Shown: positions 28,895-38,447 of the stretch, piece by piece
How positions within the stretch are numbered: position 1 is the stretch's first letter
Layout: each line of letters starts with the position of its first letter
Source of the DNA: Roseateles aquatilis
GTDB taxonomy: Bacteria; Pseudomonadota; Gammaproteobacteria; Burkholderiales; Burkholderiaceae_C
Length of the DNA stretch: 64,000 nucleotides
Direction of reading: 5' to 3'
Assembly (NCBI RefSeq): GCF_002205645.1
Contig: NZ_NIOF01000007.1
Location: forward strand, 186,001 to 250,000
Program-made: the position numbers and the translations under genes
The notes under the pieces: generated by a model
What the model saw: only the letters and a program-made list of their open reading frames with translations
What the model was told of the DNA's origin: nothing
Databases searched by the model: none

Positions 28895-28922
28895 CATGAA
28901 AAACGCCCCCGATCGGGGGCGT
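28895..28922 (-). terminator. Intrinsic terminator after the S9 peptidase gene
   Basis: Perfect palindromic stem ACGCCCCC-GATC-GGGGGCGT (28903-28922), followed on the minus strand by TTTTTCATG. It lies 25 bases after the peptidase stop, back to back with the receptor terminator. Confidence 0.9.
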
Positions 28923-28946
28923 CGTGACCGGCGAAGGGCGAGAGGG

Positions 28947-30947
28947 TCAGGTCATGTTCGCCGCCAGGAAACGCTCCACGCGCGACCAGAAGTCGACGTT
29001 GTTGGCCTCCTTGCGCCAGCCGTGGCCCTCGTCGTCGTAGACCACCCACTCGACGTTCTTGTTGTGCGACCGCAGCGCGTCGCGCATCTTCACGCCGTTG
29101 ATCATGGGCACGCGCACGTCCTGCGCGCCGTAGGCCATCAGCACCGGCTGCTTGATCTCGGCGGCGCGCTGCAGCGGCGAGGTGCGACGGAACTGCTCGG
29201 CATCCTTCTCCGGATCGCCGATCAGGCGGCGGCGGCCGGTGTCGGGACCGCCGTAGCGGTTGAAGTCGGTCCAGGTGACGCTGAACATGAAATTCGGATC
29301 GGTCACGCCGACCCAGTTCACGCCGCAGCGGAACAGCTCCGGCTCCTTCACCAGGCCCATCATCGTCAGGTAGCCGCCGTAGCTGGCACCCGCGATGCAG
29401 ATGCGCTTGGGATCGACCTTGCCTTGCTCGATGAGCTGCTTGACGCCGTCGGTGACGTCGTCCTGCATGGCCAGGCCCCATTGGCGCCAGCCGGCGCGGA
29501 AGAGCTTGTCGCCGAAGCCCGTCGACGCGCGCGGCGCCGGCATGAACACGGCATAGCCCCGCGAGGCCAGGAACTGCACGACCGGGTCCCACTGCATGTG
29601 GATCGGCCGCACCCACGGTCCGCCGTAGTGCAGCACCACGAGCGGCGGCTTGCCGTCGCCGGCCGGCAACGTCAGTTGCGCCGGGATCTGCATGCCGTCG
29701 CGCGCGGCATAACGGAAGAAGGTGGTCGGGCGCATCTCCGCCACCTTGATCCAGGGCCGCGTCGCGCCCAGGCCCTGGAACTTGTCATCCTTGACCTGGT
29801 AGAGGTAGTAGCGACCCGGATCCCGGTCGGAGGTCGACGCGATCAGCGCGATGCGCTCGTCGCCCGTGCCGGCCACCTGCAGGAAGTTGACCGTGTCGGG
29901 CAGCGCCTTGTCGACGACCGTCTGCAACGCCGCGTACTGCTCGTCGAGCCAGTAGGTGCCGGGCTTGATGGCCTCGTACTCGATGCCCAGCAGCGCCTCG
30001 CGGGTCTTGTTGAACCGCAGGTTGGCGTCGATGTCATACCCCTTGGCCGCGAACACCGGCGCCGGGTCGACCTTGCCGGTCTTGGGATCGAACATGTAGA
30101 GGCCGGCCGTGTCGTTCCCGGCATAGGCGGTGACGTACAGACGTCCATCACTCGCGATCGCCTCGGGCTGGACCGAGTTGAGCGAGTCGTCGTCGCGATA
30201 GGTGTAGACCTTGGTCCACGGTCCGTCGGCGGCGTCGCGGTAGTGGATGTCGAAGGTCTCGTCGCGGTAGGTCACGCAGCAGCGCACCGCGCCCTTGCCG
30301 TCGACCAGCCACTTCTGCGCGTCGCCGGGCGCGCCCAGCGTCAGCAGCGAGAAGCGTCCGGTGAGCGTGTTGACGCGGTACAGGCTGGACGACGACTTGC
30401 CCTTGGCCTGATAGGAATACGCGATGGCGCGGACATCGTCGGTGTATTCGCCATTCTCGAGCACGAGCGAATGCAGCGCGGCGCCCGGCGGCAGGAGCTT
30501 GGTCCCTTCGGACATGAAGGCTCGCTCCGCCAAGGTCACGAAGTTGGTGGCGTCGGCATTGATGGCGAACAGACCGGCGGCGCCGACCTGGTCACCGCCA
30601 CCGCGTTGGCGATCGGTCACGGTGAAGATCAGCCGCTTGTTGTTGACCCAGCCCAGCCCGCCGGCATCGCCGTCGGAGAAGTTGGTGATGATCTTGGCCT
30701 TGCGGGTCGCGACATCGACCACGACGATGTTGCTGCGCCCATTGGTCACGCGCGTGCCCGCGACGTACTTGCCGTCGGGCGAGAGCCGGGCTCCGGAGAG
30801 CACGGGGTTGCGGAAGAAATCCTCGACCTTGAGCGAGGAGGCGGGCGCGTCGGCGGCCATGCCGACGACGGGGAAACCGGCGAGGGGAGAAAGGGCAGCC
30901 GCGGTCACGAGAGCGCGGCGCCGGGTGTCGGGAGTGCGTCGAATCAT
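28947..30947 (-). CDS. Exported S9-family (prolyl oligopeptidase) peptidase
   Basis: A 666-residue serine peptidase with an N-terminal signal peptide (twin-arginine-like RRTPDTRRRALVTAAALSPLAG, to GMAADA). Residues about 40-390 form the beta-propeller-type region (ARLSPDGKYVAGTRV). The C-terminal alpha/beta-hydrolase domain carries the nucleophile in IAGASYGGYLTMMGL, the aspartate in MAYGAQDVRVP and the histidine in VYDDEGHGWRKEAN, so the catalytic triad is complete. It would cleave short peptides, probably in the periplasm. It lies between TonB receptors and follows one on the same strand, separated by a terminator at 30972. Joint work in peptide use is inference. Confidence 0.93.
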   Translation of the reverse strand: MIRRTPDTRRRALVTAAALSPLAGFPVVGMAADAPASSLKVEDFFRNPVLSGARLSPDGKYVAGTRVTNGRSNIVVVDVATRKAKIITNFSDGDAGGLGWVNNKRLIFTVTDRQRGGGDQVGAAGLFAINADATNFVTLAERAFMSEGTKLLPPGAALHSLVLENGEYTDDVRAIAYSYQAKGKSSSSLYRVNTLTGRFSLLTLGAPGDAQKWLVDGKGAVRCCVTYRDETFDIHYRDAADGPWTKVYTYRDDDSLNSVQPEAIASDGRLYVTAYAGNDTAGLYMFDPKTGKVDPAPVFAAKGYDIDANLRFNKTREALLGIEYEAIKPGTYWLDEQYAALQTVVDKALPDTVNFLQVAGTGDERIALIASTSDRDPGRYYLYQVKDDKFQGLGATRPWIKVAEMRPTTFFRYAARDGMQIPAQLTLPAGDGKPPLVVLHYGGPWVRPIHMQWDPVVQFLASRGYAVFMPAPRASTGFGDKLFRAGWRQWGLAMQDDVTDGVKQLIEQGKVDPKRICIAGASYGGYLTMMGLVKEPELFRCGVNWVGVTDPNFMFSVTWTDFNRYGGPDTGRRRLIGDPEKDAEQFRRTSPLQRAAEIKQPVLMAYGAQDVRVPMINGVKMRDALRSHNKNVEWVVYDDEGHGWRKEANNVDFWSRVERFLAANMT

Positions 30948-30964
30948 GTTCTGAACCGTGTGGA

Positions 30965-30993
30965 ATGAAAAAGGGCGCCGTCGCCGGCGCCCT
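30965..30993 (-). terminator. Intrinsic terminator between the TonB receptor and the S9 peptidase
   Basis: Stem AGGGCGCCG (30972-30980) with CGGCGCCCT (30985-30993), followed on the minus strand by TTTTTCATTCC. It lies within the 73-base gap, so the peptidase either has its own promoter or receives only read-through. Confidence 0.87.
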
Positions 30994-31020
30994 CCGAATG
31001 CTGCGTACAGCGCTTCCGAA

Positions 31021-33624
31021 TCAACGGAAGGTGTACTTCGCGCCCAGTTGGAAGTATCGGCCGCGATTGGTGTACAGCTCGGCGAAGCCCATCTGCGTGT
31101 AGGTATTGCTCAACGCATTGGTCAGGCTCAGCGGAGGCATGCGGTCGAACACGTTCTTCACCGTGAAGCTCAGCTCCAGGTTCTTCACGCCGCTGTACAC
31201 GACTTGCGCGTCGCCTTCCTCGTGGTTGCCCACCTTGCGGGTGTTCGCAGCGATCGGGAACGGCTTGTCCGTGTCCCAGAAGCCGCCCACCGTGCGCCAC
31301 TGGAAGCCGTAGCTCCAGGGACCGTTCTCGGCCAGCACGCTGAAGTTGTTGCGGAAACGCGGCGTGGCGTAGGTGCCGGAGTACTCGGCCCAGCCGTCGC
31401 CTTCGTTCTGGCGCGTCTTGTTGGTGAAGTAGTAGGTCAGCAGGTTGCGGATCGTCACGTTGCCCAGCATCGTGCCGGACAGACGCCAGCGCGCATCCAC
31501 GTCCACGCCCGAGGTCTCGCGCTCGGCGATGTTCTGCAGGTTGGTGAAGATGTCGAAGCGCGGACCGTTCTTGACGAACAGACCCTGGTCGATCGCCGAG
31601 GAGATCGTCGGGGAGCTGATGTCGTTGGTCTTCTTGATCTTCCACCAGTCGATGCTGGCGTTGATGTCCTTGGCCACCTCGAACACCGCGCCCAGGTTGA
31701 AGGTCTTGCCCTTCTCAGGCTGCAGGTTGGGGTTGGCGCCGTTCACCTGGAAGGCGTTCAACAGGCAGGACTGCTCGCCGGTCACCGGGTCCGTGGTCAC
31801 CGGCACACCCAGCTTCACGCAGGCCGCCGGATCGGTGATGGTGGTCGCGCCCTCTTCCTGCGCGCCGTACAGCTGCTTCAGCACCGGGGCGCGGAAGCTG
31901 CGCGTGAACGAACCGCGGAAGGCCAGTTGCGGGGACACCGTCCACTTCAGGCCGACACGCGGGCTGGTGGCGTCGGCGTTGGGGTACTTGTCGTAGCGGA
32001 TCGCGGCCTGTGCCTCGACCGACTTCAGCACCGGGATCGACAGTTCGGTGTAGACCGCCTTGTAGGTGCGCTTGGCTTCCACGGCCGCCTGGGCGATACC
32101 GCCAACGACCTTGCCTTCCTGGATCAGCAGGTCGGGCTCGTCGGACAGGGTTTCGTGGTTGAGGTTCACGCCAACGGCGAACTTCAGGGCGCCGGCGGGC
32201 AGTTGGTACAGGTCGCCAGCGATCTGGGCATTGAACGTTTCCAGCACCGACTTGCCGACTCGCTTGGGCGAGACCTTCAGGCTCTCGACGAACGCCGGAT
32301 CATTGGTGTTGACGGTCGGGTTCAGCGCGCCGCTGCCGGTGGCATCGGCCCACAGGTCGGCGTTGTAGTAGTTGTGGTCCTGGTTGGTGACCTTGCTCTC
32401 GCCACGGGAGACCGCGACCTTCCAGTCGTAGTTTCTCCACGTGCCTTCCAGGCCGGTGGCCACGTTGATGAAGTCCGACTTGCGGTCGGTCATGCGGGGG
32501 CCACCCTGCATGAAGCGGCCGGCGATGTACACCGTGCCGGTGCCCGAGCCGTCCGCACGCTTGATTTCGTACGGCAGTTGGTTCGGGTTGGTGATCGGGA
32601 CGATGAAGTAGTCCGGCACCGGGTGCGCGTCGAAGTGATCCTTCGAGTGCGAGAACGTGCCTTCGACGAACGCGCGCGTGTCGTTGTTGATCTGGAAGTT
32701 GGCGACGGCCATCGCGCTGACGCGATCGGCGCCGTTGTAGGCGGTCAGCAGCGACTGGTTGAAGTCGTAGCGGCAGATGTTGTTCGCGCCCAGCGAGCCG
32801 CTCGGGCAGGGGGCGTACGGAACACCGACGAGCGCGCCGGTGTTAGGGTTGATCACGTTGCCGGTCGGCGAGAACGAGCTGCGGGCGTCGGAGCTGCCGA
32901 AGCGGCGGAAGTCCACCGAGCTCGACAGGTCGCGGTCCTTGCGCAGGATCGGGTCGCGCTTGAGGATGTCCAGGCCCACCAGCACGTTGAAGCGGTCGGT
33001 GCTCAGGTCGCCGAAGCCGGCGGACAGGCCCGCGCGCTTTTCGGTGCCGTCGCCGCGGCTGGAGCGGCCCCAGCTGCCGTTGACTTCGATGCCCTGGTAA
33101 TCGGTCTTCGTCACGAAGTTGATGACACCGGCCACGGCGTCGGCGCCGTACAGCGCGGAGCCGCCGTCCTTCAGGATTTCGATGCGTTCGATCGCGCCGA
33201 TCGGCAGCGAGTTGATGTCGAACGCGGCGCCCGCGCCGGACGAGTCGTACAGCGCGTTCACCGGCAGGCGGCGACCGTTCAGCAGGACCAGCACCTGGCT
33301 GCTGCTCAGGCCGCGCATGCCGATGTTGGCGGTGCCGGAGCCGGACGGCGAGTTGGAGGCCAGTTCACCCTGGTCGAACACGTCGATCGAGGGGATCGAG
33401 CGCAGCAGTTCGTTCACCGAGGTGGCGCCGGTGCGCTCGATCGCCTTGCGCGAGAGCACTTCGATCGGCGACACGCCTTCGGCATTGGTGCGCTTGATCG
33501 CGGAGCCCACGACCTCCACGCGTTCCAGTTGCTGGGGGTTTTCAGCCTGTTGCGCATGCGCCAGGCCCGCGAGGCTGCCGAGCACGATCAGCGCCGCCGC
33601 GGAGAGAGTATTTCGTTGATGCAT
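31021..33624 (-). CDS. Large TonB-dependent outer-membrane receptor
   Basis: An 867-residue receptor. The signal peptide ends at LAGLAHAQ. The TonB-box-like LERVEVVGSAIKRT is followed by the plug domain (PIEVLSRKAIERTGATSVNELLRS, GTANIGMRGLSSSQVLVLLNGRRL, IEILKDGGSALYGADAVAGVINF) and a barrel ending in GAKYTFR. ATG 33624 has GGGAA at good spacing; a TTG four codons upstream is less likely. It is divergent from the receptor at 34245 across 620 non-coding bases and followed by an S9 peptidase on the same strand. Plug wording is close to both other large receptors here, so the three are paralogues. The ligand is not determinable. Confidence 0.93.
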   Translation of the reverse strand: MHQRNTLSAAALIVLGSLAGLAHAQQAENPQQLERVEVVGSAIKRTNAEGVSPIEVLSRKAIERTGATSVNELLRSIPSIDVFDQGELASNSPSGSGTANIGMRGLSSSQVLVLLNGRRLPVNALYDSSGAGAAFDINSLPIGAIERIEILKDGGSALYGADAVAGVINFVTKTDYQGIEVNGSWGRSSRGDGTEKRAGLSAGFGDLSTDRFNVLVGLDILKRDPILRKDRDLSSSVDFRRFGSSDARSSFSPTGNVINPNTGALVGVPYAPCPSGSLGANNICRYDFNQSLLTAYNGADRVSAMAVANFQINNDTRAFVEGTFSHSKDHFDAHPVPDYFIVPITNPNQLPYEIKRADGSGTGTVYIAGRFMQGGPRMTDRKSDFINVATGLEGTWRNYDWKVAVSRGESKVTNQDHNYYNADLWADATGSGALNPTVNTNDPAFVESLKVSPKRVGKSVLETFNAQIAGDLYQLPAGALKFAVGVNLNHETLSDEPDLLIQEGKVVGGIAQAAVEAKRTYKAVYTELSIPVLKSVEAQAAIRYDKYPNADATSPRVGLKWTVSPQLAFRGSFTRSFRAPVLKQLYGAQEEGATTITDPAACVKLGVPVTTDPVTGEQSCLLNAFQVNGANPNLQPEKGKTFNLGAVFEVAKDINASIDWWKIKKTNDISSPTISSAIDQGLFVKNGPRFDIFTNLQNIAERETSGVDVDARWRLSGTMLGNVTIRNLLTYYFTNKTRQNEGDGWAEYSGTYATPRFRNNFSVLAENGPWSYGFQWRTVGGFWDTDKPFPIAANTRKVGNHEEGDAQVVYSGVKNLELSFTVKNVFDRMPPLSLTNALSNTYTQMGFAELYTNRGRYFQLGAKYTFR

Positions 33625-34160
33625 ATCGTTTCCCAAATGAGCTGTGGAACGTTTGAACCACGGGAGGCAGCGCGCTTATGCCCCGTCCCGGTGGGGATCG
33701 AGCCGCCTCGCTGTTCCGAGCTAACGATTCTTCGGCACCGGTCTTCCAAGCCCCTGCGGGAACTCTCTAGGTCACTTCCGCCAAATCCGTGATCCATTCG
33801 TCACGGGTGTGAAATGTCATCCTCATTAAGTTGTTGATTTCCAATACAAATCGGCTAACACATGCGTGTTATCTGGCCATTCGTAAAGAAAGATTTCGTG
33901 ACCAGGTCGTTCTGGCGCGTTGGCAGGTGGCAACAAAATGTGGAGATTTGTCAGGGTTCACCCTTGATTAACAATGGGACACGACGCCGATCTCCACGCG
34001 ATCTCATCAACTCCACCCCGAAATATGTGGTTTTCCTACCACCGCTTCGCGAAAATCAGTTGGGGTTTTCGAGCATTCCAGCGATTTCGGACTGAGATCC
34101 GCCCGCCAGCATTACTTCTCACACCCGAGCAACATAACTTGACGACCCCCCCTGCACACT
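33625..34160. other. Long AT-richer intergenic region between divergent TonB receptors
   Basis: Together with the leader hairpins to 34244 this is about 620 bases with no supported gene, noticeably AT-richer than the rest of the window. It must contain two divergent promoters. I see a TTGACG hexamer at 34139-34144 but no good -10 at 17 bases, and no Fur box. The few open frames lack ribosome-binding sites. Confidence 0.55.
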
Positions 34161-34221
34161 GAAGTTGGCCTCGGATACCCCGGGGCCGACTTCATTACAT
34201 GGCGATGACATACCGCCATGT
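34161..34221 (+). promoter_or_regulatory. Two consecutive hairpins in the leader of the TonB receptor at 34245
   Basis: The first hairpin pairs GAAGTTGGCCTCGG (34161-34174) with CCGGGGCCGACTTC (34180-34193), using two G-U pairs. The second is a perfect stem ACATGGCG (34197-34204) with CGCCATGT (34214-34221), nine-base loop. The ribosome-binding site AGGAG follows at 34232. They may control mRNA stability or translation, or be an upstream transcription end without a T tract. Confidence 0.55.
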
Positions 34222-34244
34222 AAATCCCTTCAGGAGTAGTGCAG

Positions 34245-36932
34245 ATGTACAAGCTGAACTCGGTGGGCCTGGCCGTGGCCGCCACCATCGCGGCCGCCTC
34301 CTTCCCGGCCTTGGCACAGGAAGAACAAACCCAGCTGGAGCGCGTCGTCGTGACGGGCTCGGCCATCAAGCGCATCGACGCGGAGACCGCCGTTCCGGTG
34401 ACGGTGGTCAGGATGGATGACCTGAAGAAGTCGGGCATCACCTCCGTCGAGCAGGTCATGGCCAACCTGTCGGCCGTCCAGACGTCGACCAACACGGCGC
34501 AGGCGGTGGGGTCGAGCAGCGGCGGCGCGTCGTTCGCGAACATGCGCGGCATCGGCGCCGACAAGACGCTGATCCTGCTGAACGGGCAACGCATCGCCAA
34601 CAACGCGGTCGACGGCTCGGCGCCCGACCTGAACATGATCCCGTTCGCGGCCATCGACCGCATCGAGGTGCTGCGCGACGGCGCCTCGGCGCTGTACGGC
34701 ACCGATGCGATCGGCGGCGTGATCAACTTCATCACGAAGACGAATTACCAGGGCGGCTCCATCAGCGTGGGCTACGACTCGCCCGAAAAGGCCGGCGGCA
34801 AGTCGCGCAGCGTGAACGCCGGCTTCGGCTACGGCGACCTGCAGAAGCAGGGTTTCAACGTCTTCGGCTTCGTCAGCTATCGCAAGCAGGACGCCATCTC
34901 CGGCACCCAGCGCGACTTCAACCAGCGCATCCCGGGCGGCCTGTCGTACAGCACCGATCCGGCCAACTACACGCAGGACAACTCGACCTTCTACAACCCG
35001 GCGGGCAGCGGCTGCGCGGGCACGCAGATGATCAACTCGAAGGGCGACTGCAAGCTGGTCACCGCTTCGTTCGTCGACTTCACGCCCAAGACCGAGACCG
35101 CGTCGGGCATGCTCAAGGGCAGCCTGCTGGTCAACGAGAACCTGACCCTCGGCGCCGAGCTGTTCACCACGCAGAACAAGGTCACCACCTTCGTCGCGCC
35201 GGTGCCGTATGGCGGCTACGTGATCAACCCCGGCACGGCGTACTACCCGAACAACCCGGCGCTGAACCCCAATTTCGACGAGACCTCCAGCCCGCTGGCG
35301 GGCCAGCCGTTCAACGCGCCGTCGAGCGCCTTCCCGAATCCCGCGAACGTGCTGCCCGGTTTCGTCTACGTCTACTGGCGCGACTTCCCGAACGGCTCGC
35401 GCGGCCAGATGAACAAGAACAACCAGAACCGCCTGCTGCTGACCGCGGACGGCAATGCGCTGGGCTGGGATTACTCGGTCGCGGCCTCGTACAACCGCAA
35501 CAAGGTCGACCAGTACCTGGTCAGCGGCTACGCCAACGGCGACATGATCGGCGAAGGCCTGCTGACCGGCGTCATCAACCCGTTCGGCGCGCAGACCGAT
35601 GCCGGCAACAAGTTGCTGGCCGACGCCGCCCTGAACGGCCGCCTGCAGTACGCCACCGGCACGGTGCAGAACCTGAACGCGCACGCCAGCCGCGACCTGG
35701 GCGACTGGCTCGGCGCCGGCCGGCCGGCGCAACTGGCGCTGGGCGTGGAGGCCCGCCACGAGAAGTTCGTGTCGGCCGCCGATGTCGATTTCGCCAGCAA
35801 GGTGGTGGCCTCGACCGGCGTGGACCCCAACTTCAAGTCAGAAGGCTCGCGCAACGTCACCGCGCTGTACGGCGAGCTGAACGTCCCGGTGCTCAAGACG
35901 CTCGACGTGACCGGCTCGCTGCGCTACGACAAGTACAGCGACTTCGGCAGCAGCACCAATCCCAAGGTGAGCTTCCGCTTCCAGCCGATGAAGGAGCTGC
36001 TGGTGCGCGGCTCGGCCTCGACCGGCTTCCGCGCGCCGACGCTGTATGAGCTGTATGCCAACCCCTCCTTCACCAACACCGCCGGCAACTACGCCAACCC
36101 GCTGCTGTGCAAGGACGGCCAGACCGGCTCGCAATGCGACGGCCAGTACCAGGTCATGAACGCCGGCAACAAGAACCTGAAGCCGGAGAAGTCGCGCACC
36201 GCGACGCTGGGCTTCGTCTTCGAACCGATCGCCAACGCCAGCATCGGCGTGGACTTCTGGTGGGTGCATCTGAAGGACACGATCGGCTCGATCCCGCAGT
36301 TCGCGCTGTTCAACAACTACTACAACTACCCCGAGCTGCAGCAGTACTTCCACTTCGGGCCCAACAACACGCTGTCCCTGTCCAGCCTGAACTGCCCCGG
36401 CGACAGCTGCGGCTACGTCGACCAGACGCTGCTGAACCTCGGCAAGGTCCGCACCAACGGCCTGGACCTGAGCGGCCAGTACCGCCTCTCGACGAAGGCC
36501 GGCACCTTCGACTTCGGCCTGAACAGCACCTACGTCGCCAAGTACGAGTTCCAGGACTTCAAGGACGGCTACTGGGTCCAGAACGTCGGCACCTACGGCG
36601 AGTCCGGCCCGATCTTCCGCTGGCAGCACAACCTGACGACGAACTGGCGCTACGACCAGTTCGGCGCCGGCGCGGTGATGCGCTACAAGTCCGGCTACAT
36701 CGACTTCGATCCGAGCACCAACGCCCGCGTCTCGTCGTACACGACCTTCGACGTGTACGGCACCTGGGCGCCGCGCAAGGACCTGTCGCTGGTGCTGGGC
36801 GTGCGCAACCTGTTCGACCGCGCGCCGCCGTACACGAACCAGGAAGACCTCTTCCAGGGCGGCGGCTGGGACTCGCGTTACGCGGATCCGACCGGTCGCG
36901 CGTATTACGTGCGGGCCACGTACTCGTTCTGA
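34245..36932 (+). CDS. Large TonB-dependent outer-membrane receptor
   Basis: An 895-residue receptor. The signal peptide ends at SFPALAQ, then TonB-box-like LERVVVTGSAIKRI. The plug domain follows (VPVTVVRMDDLKKSGITSVEQVM, FANMRGIGADKTLILLNGQRIA, RIEVLRDGASALYGTDAIGGVINF). The barrel includes a TGFRAPTLYELYANP segment and ends VRATYSF. ATG 34245 has AGGAG eight bases upstream; a GTG two codons before is possible. It is monocistronic, with a strong terminator after it. It is similar in plan to the receptors at 26005 and 31021, and its leader contains two hairpins. A polymeric or peptide nutrient is a plausible ligand, unproven. Confidence 0.93.
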   Translation: MYKLNSVGLAVAATIAAASFPALAQEEQTQLERVVVTGSAIKRIDAETAVPVTVVRMDDLKKSGITSVEQVMANLSAVQTSTNTAQAVGSSSGGASFANMRGIGADKTLILLNGQRIANNAVDGSAPDLNMIPFAAIDRIEVLRDGASALYGTDAIGGVINFITKTNYQGGSISVGYDSPEKAGGKSRSVNAGFGYGDLQKQGFNVFGFVSYRKQDAISGTQRDFNQRIPGGLSYSTDPANYTQDNSTFYNPAGSGCAGTQMINSKGDCKLVTASFVDFTPKTETASGMLKGSLLVNENLTLGAELFTTQNKVTTFVAPVPYGGYVINPGTAYYPNNPALNPNFDETSSPLAGQPFNAPSSAFPNPANVLPGFVYVYWRDFPNGSRGQMNKNNQNRLLLTADGNALGWDYSVAASYNRNKVDQYLVSGYANGDMIGEGLLTGVINPFGAQTDAGNKLLADAALNGRLQYATGTVQNLNAHASRDLGDWLGAGRPAQLALGVEARHEKFVSAADVDFASKVVASTGVDPNFKSEGSRNVTALYGELNVPVLKTLDVTGSLRYDKYSDFGSSTNPKVSFRFQPMKELLVRGSASTGFRAPTLYELYANPSFTNTAGNYANPLLCKDGQTGSQCDGQYQVMNAGNKNLKPEKSRTATLGFVFEPIANASIGVDFWWVHLKDTIGSIPQFALFNNYYNYPELQQYFHFGPNNTLSLSSLNCPGDSCGYVDQTLLNLGKVRTNGLDLSGQYRLSTKAGTFDFGLNSTYVAKYEFQDFKDGYWVQNVGTYGESGPIFRWQHNLTTNWRYDQFGAGAVMRYKSGYIDFDPSTNARVSSYTTFDVYGTWAPRKDLSLVLGVRNLFDRAPPYTNQEDLFQGGGWDSRYADPTGRAYYVRATYSF

Positions 36933-36986
36933 TCGACGCGGCCCAGGCCGCCAGCGCCGGACGCCGCGAGCGTCCGGGGCCCCATC

Positions 36987-37013
36987 ACGGGAGGGGTGAC
37001 CCTCCCGTTTTTT
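36987..37013 (+). terminator. Intrinsic terminator after the TonB receptor at 34245
   Basis: Stem ACGGGAGGG (36987-36995) with CCCTCCCGT (37000-37008), loop GTGA, then TTTTTT. Confidence 0.9.
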
Positions 37014-37120
37014 CATCCGGCGAAGGCTGTCGCCGGGCACTGGCGGCACGGCCGGGGCTGCCATGGGGAGGGCGCGGCGGGCTTACCTAGAATGGCCGCC
37101 TTCTCGACACCACCATTCCC

Positions 37121-38347
37121 ATGTCCATGTCCAACGCGTCCTGGCCCACGGCCTGCCAAGTCCTGATCGTCGGCGCCGGTCCGGCGGGGAGCGCCGCGGC
37201 GCGCTGGTTGGCGCGGGCGGGTTGGGACGTGGTGATGGTCGACCAACAGTCGCTGGGCCGCGACAAGGTCTGCGGCGACGGCCTGATCCCCGACGCGCAC
37301 CATGCGCTGGAGCGGCTCGGCCTGCTCGACCGCGTGATGGCGAAGGCGCAGCGCTCCGCGCATGTCGGCTGCATCGGACCGCGCGGCGGCCGCATCGACG
37401 TGCCCGGTCATCTGGCGGTGCTGCCCCGCAAGACGCTCGACGAGATCCTGAACCTCGGCGCCCAGGAGGCCGGCGCGCGCTTCATCGCGCCGGCGCGGTT
37501 CGAGGCCGCGCTGGAAGACGCGCAAGGCCGCGTGCGCGGCGCCCGGCTGACGATCGACGGCCAGGCGCACGAGATCGCCGCGGACTGGGTGATCCTGGCC
37601 ACCGGCGCCGTGCCCAAGGCGCTCACCGCCGCCGGCATGTGCGAGCGCCACACACCCAGCGGCGTGGCGCTGCGCGGCTACGTGCGGGCGCCGGCGCTGG
37701 TCGACGAGATCAAGGCGCTGGAAGTCGTCTGGTGCAAGGCGGTGCAGCCGGGTTACGGCTGGATCTTCCCGGCGCCGGACGGCACCTTCAACATCGGCGT
37801 CGGCGTGACCGACAGCCACCGCGACCTGGCCGGCAAGGGCAAGAAGAAGGACGTCAACCTGCGCGAGATCTTCGACGCCTTCGTCGCCCAGTACCCCAAC
37901 GCCCAGCGCCTGATGGCCGAGGGCGAACTGGTCGGCGAGCTCAAGGGCGCGCCGCTGCGCTGCACGCTGAAGGGCGCGCGCTGGACGCGGCCCGGCCTGC
38001 TGGTGTCGGGCGAGGCGGCAGGCTCGACCTACTCCTTCACCGGCGAGGGCATCGGCAAGGCAATGGAGACCGGCCTGCTCGCCGCCGAGGCGATCCTGGC
38101 GCACCGCACCGACGACGCGAAGGTCCGCGAGGCTTATGAGCAGGGCCTGCGCGCCCTTCAGCCGAAGTACGACCTTTACGAGCGCGGCAATCGCGTCAAC
38201 CGATTCCCGTGGCTGGCGGACCTGCTGATCTGGCGCGCCAAGAAGAGTCCGCGGCTGCTGGCCCGGATGAGCGGCGTGCTCAACGAGACCAGCAACCCCG
38301 GCAACCTCGTCAGTCTGAAGGGGCTGACGCGGCTCTTCCTGGAGTGA
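37121..38347 (+). CDS. FAD-dependent oxidoreductase of the geranylgeranyl-reductase family
   Basis: A 408-residue flavoprotein. The Rossmann FAD-binding motif is at the N-terminus (VLIVGAGPAGSAAARWLARAG, about residues 14-34), followed by GRDKVCGDGLIPDAHHALERLGL, a family-typical segment. The second FAD motif is near residue 295 (RPGLLVSGEAAGSTYSFTGEGIGKAMETG). These features match geranylgeranyl reductases and related monooxygenase-like proteins, which reduce isoprenoid double bonds. In a non-phototroph the substrate may be a quinone or lipid precursor. No carotenoid or chlorophyll genes are nearby, so the reaction is unassigned. ATG 37121 or 37127 are both possible. Confidence 0.85.
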   Translation: MSMSNASWPTACQVLIVGAGPAGSAAARWLARAGWDVVMVDQQSLGRDKVCGDGLIPDAHHALERLGLLDRVMAKAQRSAHVGCIGPRGGRIDVPGHLAVLPRKTLDEILNLGAQEAGARFIAPARFEAALEDAQGRVRGARLTIDGQAHEIAADWVILATGAVPKALTAAGMCERHTPSGVALRGYVRAPALVDEIKALEVVWCKAVQPGYGWIFPAPDGTFNIGVGVTDSHRDLAGKGKKKDVNLREIFDAFVAQYPNAQRLMAEGELVGELKGAPLRCTLKGARWTRPGLLVSGEAAGSTYSFTGEGIGKAMETGLLAAEAILAHRTDDAKVREAYEQGLRALQPKYDLYERGNRVNRFPWLADLLIWRAKKSPRLLARMSGVLNETSNPGNLVSLKGLTRLFLE

Positions 38348-38447
38348 CGCCCGCCCATGCCGGCCCCGCACGGCGGCCTCCAGCGACGGCCGGGGCCGCC
38401 GGCCGGAAATGACGACCGGACCCACGCCCCGCGCCGAAGCCCGGACA

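Noticed and set aside
25936-29616. A 1226-codon open frame on the minus strand opposite the TonB receptor, and similar very long frames opposite other genes (2663-5926, 7221-10556)
   Set aside because: These are third-position-GC shadows. Their translations are rich in Arg, Ala, Gly, Val and His without domain motifs, and the other strand encodes clear proteins.
33625-34244. Fur boxes between the divergent TonB receptors
   Set aside because: No stretch close to the GATAATGATAATCATTATC consensus is present despite the AT-richness.
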